Below, piece by piece: positions 63,201 to 64,000 of a stretch of DNA of 64,000 bases. A model generated the notes under the pieces. The model ran no database searches. It saw nothing but the letters and a program-made list of their open reading frames with translations, and had not been told where the DNA came from. Every line of letters begins with the position of its first letter. Within the stretch, counting starts at the first letter, position 1. Source of the stretch: Beaufortia kweichowensis (Eukaryota > Chordata > Actinopteri > Cypriniformes > Gastromyzontidae); NCBI GenBank assembly GCA_019155185.1, contig CM032811.1:11800075-11864074 (forward strand). The letters are read 5' to 3'. Position numbers and translations under genes: made by a program.

Positions 63201-64000
63201 TAAATAATGTCTAACCTTTTTTTATTTGTTACATTAAGACTTTTGTTAACTTAAACTACCCTTAATATTACTAAGTGTCATCAGTTCGGATTCATCCCAG
63301 CAGTCGTCCCAATGTGTTAACCTGTGTTTCGAGACTTTGGATGGCATCAGTGAGCACAGACTGGGTGTGTTTCCCAGATGAGAGGTCTCTGAATGTTCAC
63401 AGCAGGGGATCTGTCCAGATCGATGCTCTGTGGGTCATTAATGCGACGCGTGGTGGCTCGCTCTACTGCGGCTATGTGACAAAGTCAATGCTGAGAGGAA
63501 TCAATGCTCGTCTGGCTTGTTTTTCCTATTTTTGGTGAATATTTAGATGTGGATTACTTTAATGGCAGGACAGTTTCCTTTTTGCTCCAGGAAACAATGC
63601 TTTGTGGCAAATAATAATGGTGATGTCTTTTGTGGTTGGTATGTTAATAAGGTTGAGCCTTTTAAAGTCCTTATGAACAGACTTAACAGTCACAGTTTTA
63701 TTTGTTATGTTGATATTTTACAATGATATCAACTTTCATCTCAATTTTCGATTCAGTAGCTAGTTTAGTTTCCCTTTCGAACTGGCCTGAATTTCTCTAC
63801 ACTTTCAAAAGAAAAATCACCCCCAAAGGCCCTCAGAACCCAGACAGAACTATTTCTAGCAAATATGCTAATATGTTTTCCCAAGAAAAATCCTTCATGC
63901 TGAAACGGTAGACAGGCAGCACACAGGTGATCTAAAAAATTGTGATCTCATAAGTCTTAGTGTAATGAAAATTTAGGCCAGCACAGCGCAAGCCTTGAAT
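60266..64000 (+). other. dclk1: dclk1 intron 3, running off the window
   Basis: At least 3.7 kb after the donor at 60266 without a recognised next DCLK1 exon (the rest of DCX2 is not found in any frame), so this intron continues past 64000. The sequence is AT-rich with no recognised gene; a large intron here is usual for DCLK1. Confidence 0.75.

Overview
This window looks like nuclear DNA from a teleost fish, most likely a cyprinid (zebrafish/carp group). The evidence is split genes with GT-AG introns, AT-rich spacers, many CT/GA and AT-rich microsatellites, and interspersed repeats typical of cyprinids (palindromic MITE-like elements, Tc1/mariner remnants, SINE/LINE tails with a CTTTGGATAAAAGCGTC-type core). 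The species cannot be fixed from sequence alone.

Four protein-coding genes lie on the + strand, all read exon by exon with consistent splice phases. (1) trpc4, a cation channel of the TRPC4/5 group: 8735-19297, ten coding exons, with a probable non-coding first exon ending at 8210. (2) postn (periostin), a secreted EMI/FAS1 matrix protein: 22486-34865, twenty-two coding exons, with a TATA box at 22416. (3) spart (spartin/SPG20), an MIT plus senescence-domain protein: 50572-56216, seven coding exons, with a CpG-rich non-coding first exon ending at 49726. (4) The 5' part of dclk1 (doublecortin-like kinase 1): 58912 onward, two coding exons covering DCX repeat 1 and part of DCX repeat 2. The rest of dclk1, including the kinase domain, lies beyond the window.

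Layout: 1-8.0 kb, upstream flank without a recognisable gene; 8.0-20.0 kb, trpc4; 20.0-22.4 kb, short spacer with a MITE; 22.4-35.5 kb, postn; 35.5-49.5 kb, about 14 kb without a recognisable gene but with several repeats and a long hairpin; 49.6-57.7 kb, spart; 58.4 kb to the end, dclk1 and its large third intron. The order TRPC4-POSTN-SPART-DCLK1, all in one orientation, is the order on human 13q13. The mammalian genes that lie between POSTN and SPART, and between SPART and DCLK1, are absent here.

The points most worth a second look are: a 2-base deletion in trpc4 exon 2 that breaks the ankyrin-region frame although every other exon is intact; a trpc4 C-terminus without the usual PDZ-binding end; a periostin exon made of exactly six 39-bp (13-residue) units, whose unit joins resemble phase-1 splice donors and which sits in a run of symmetrical cassette exons; a promoter-like CpG/E-box/ETS cluster inside trpc4 intron 1; and a long palindrome in the postn-spart spacer. 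The genes share no obvious pathway. They are a conserved syntenic block rather than a functional cluster.
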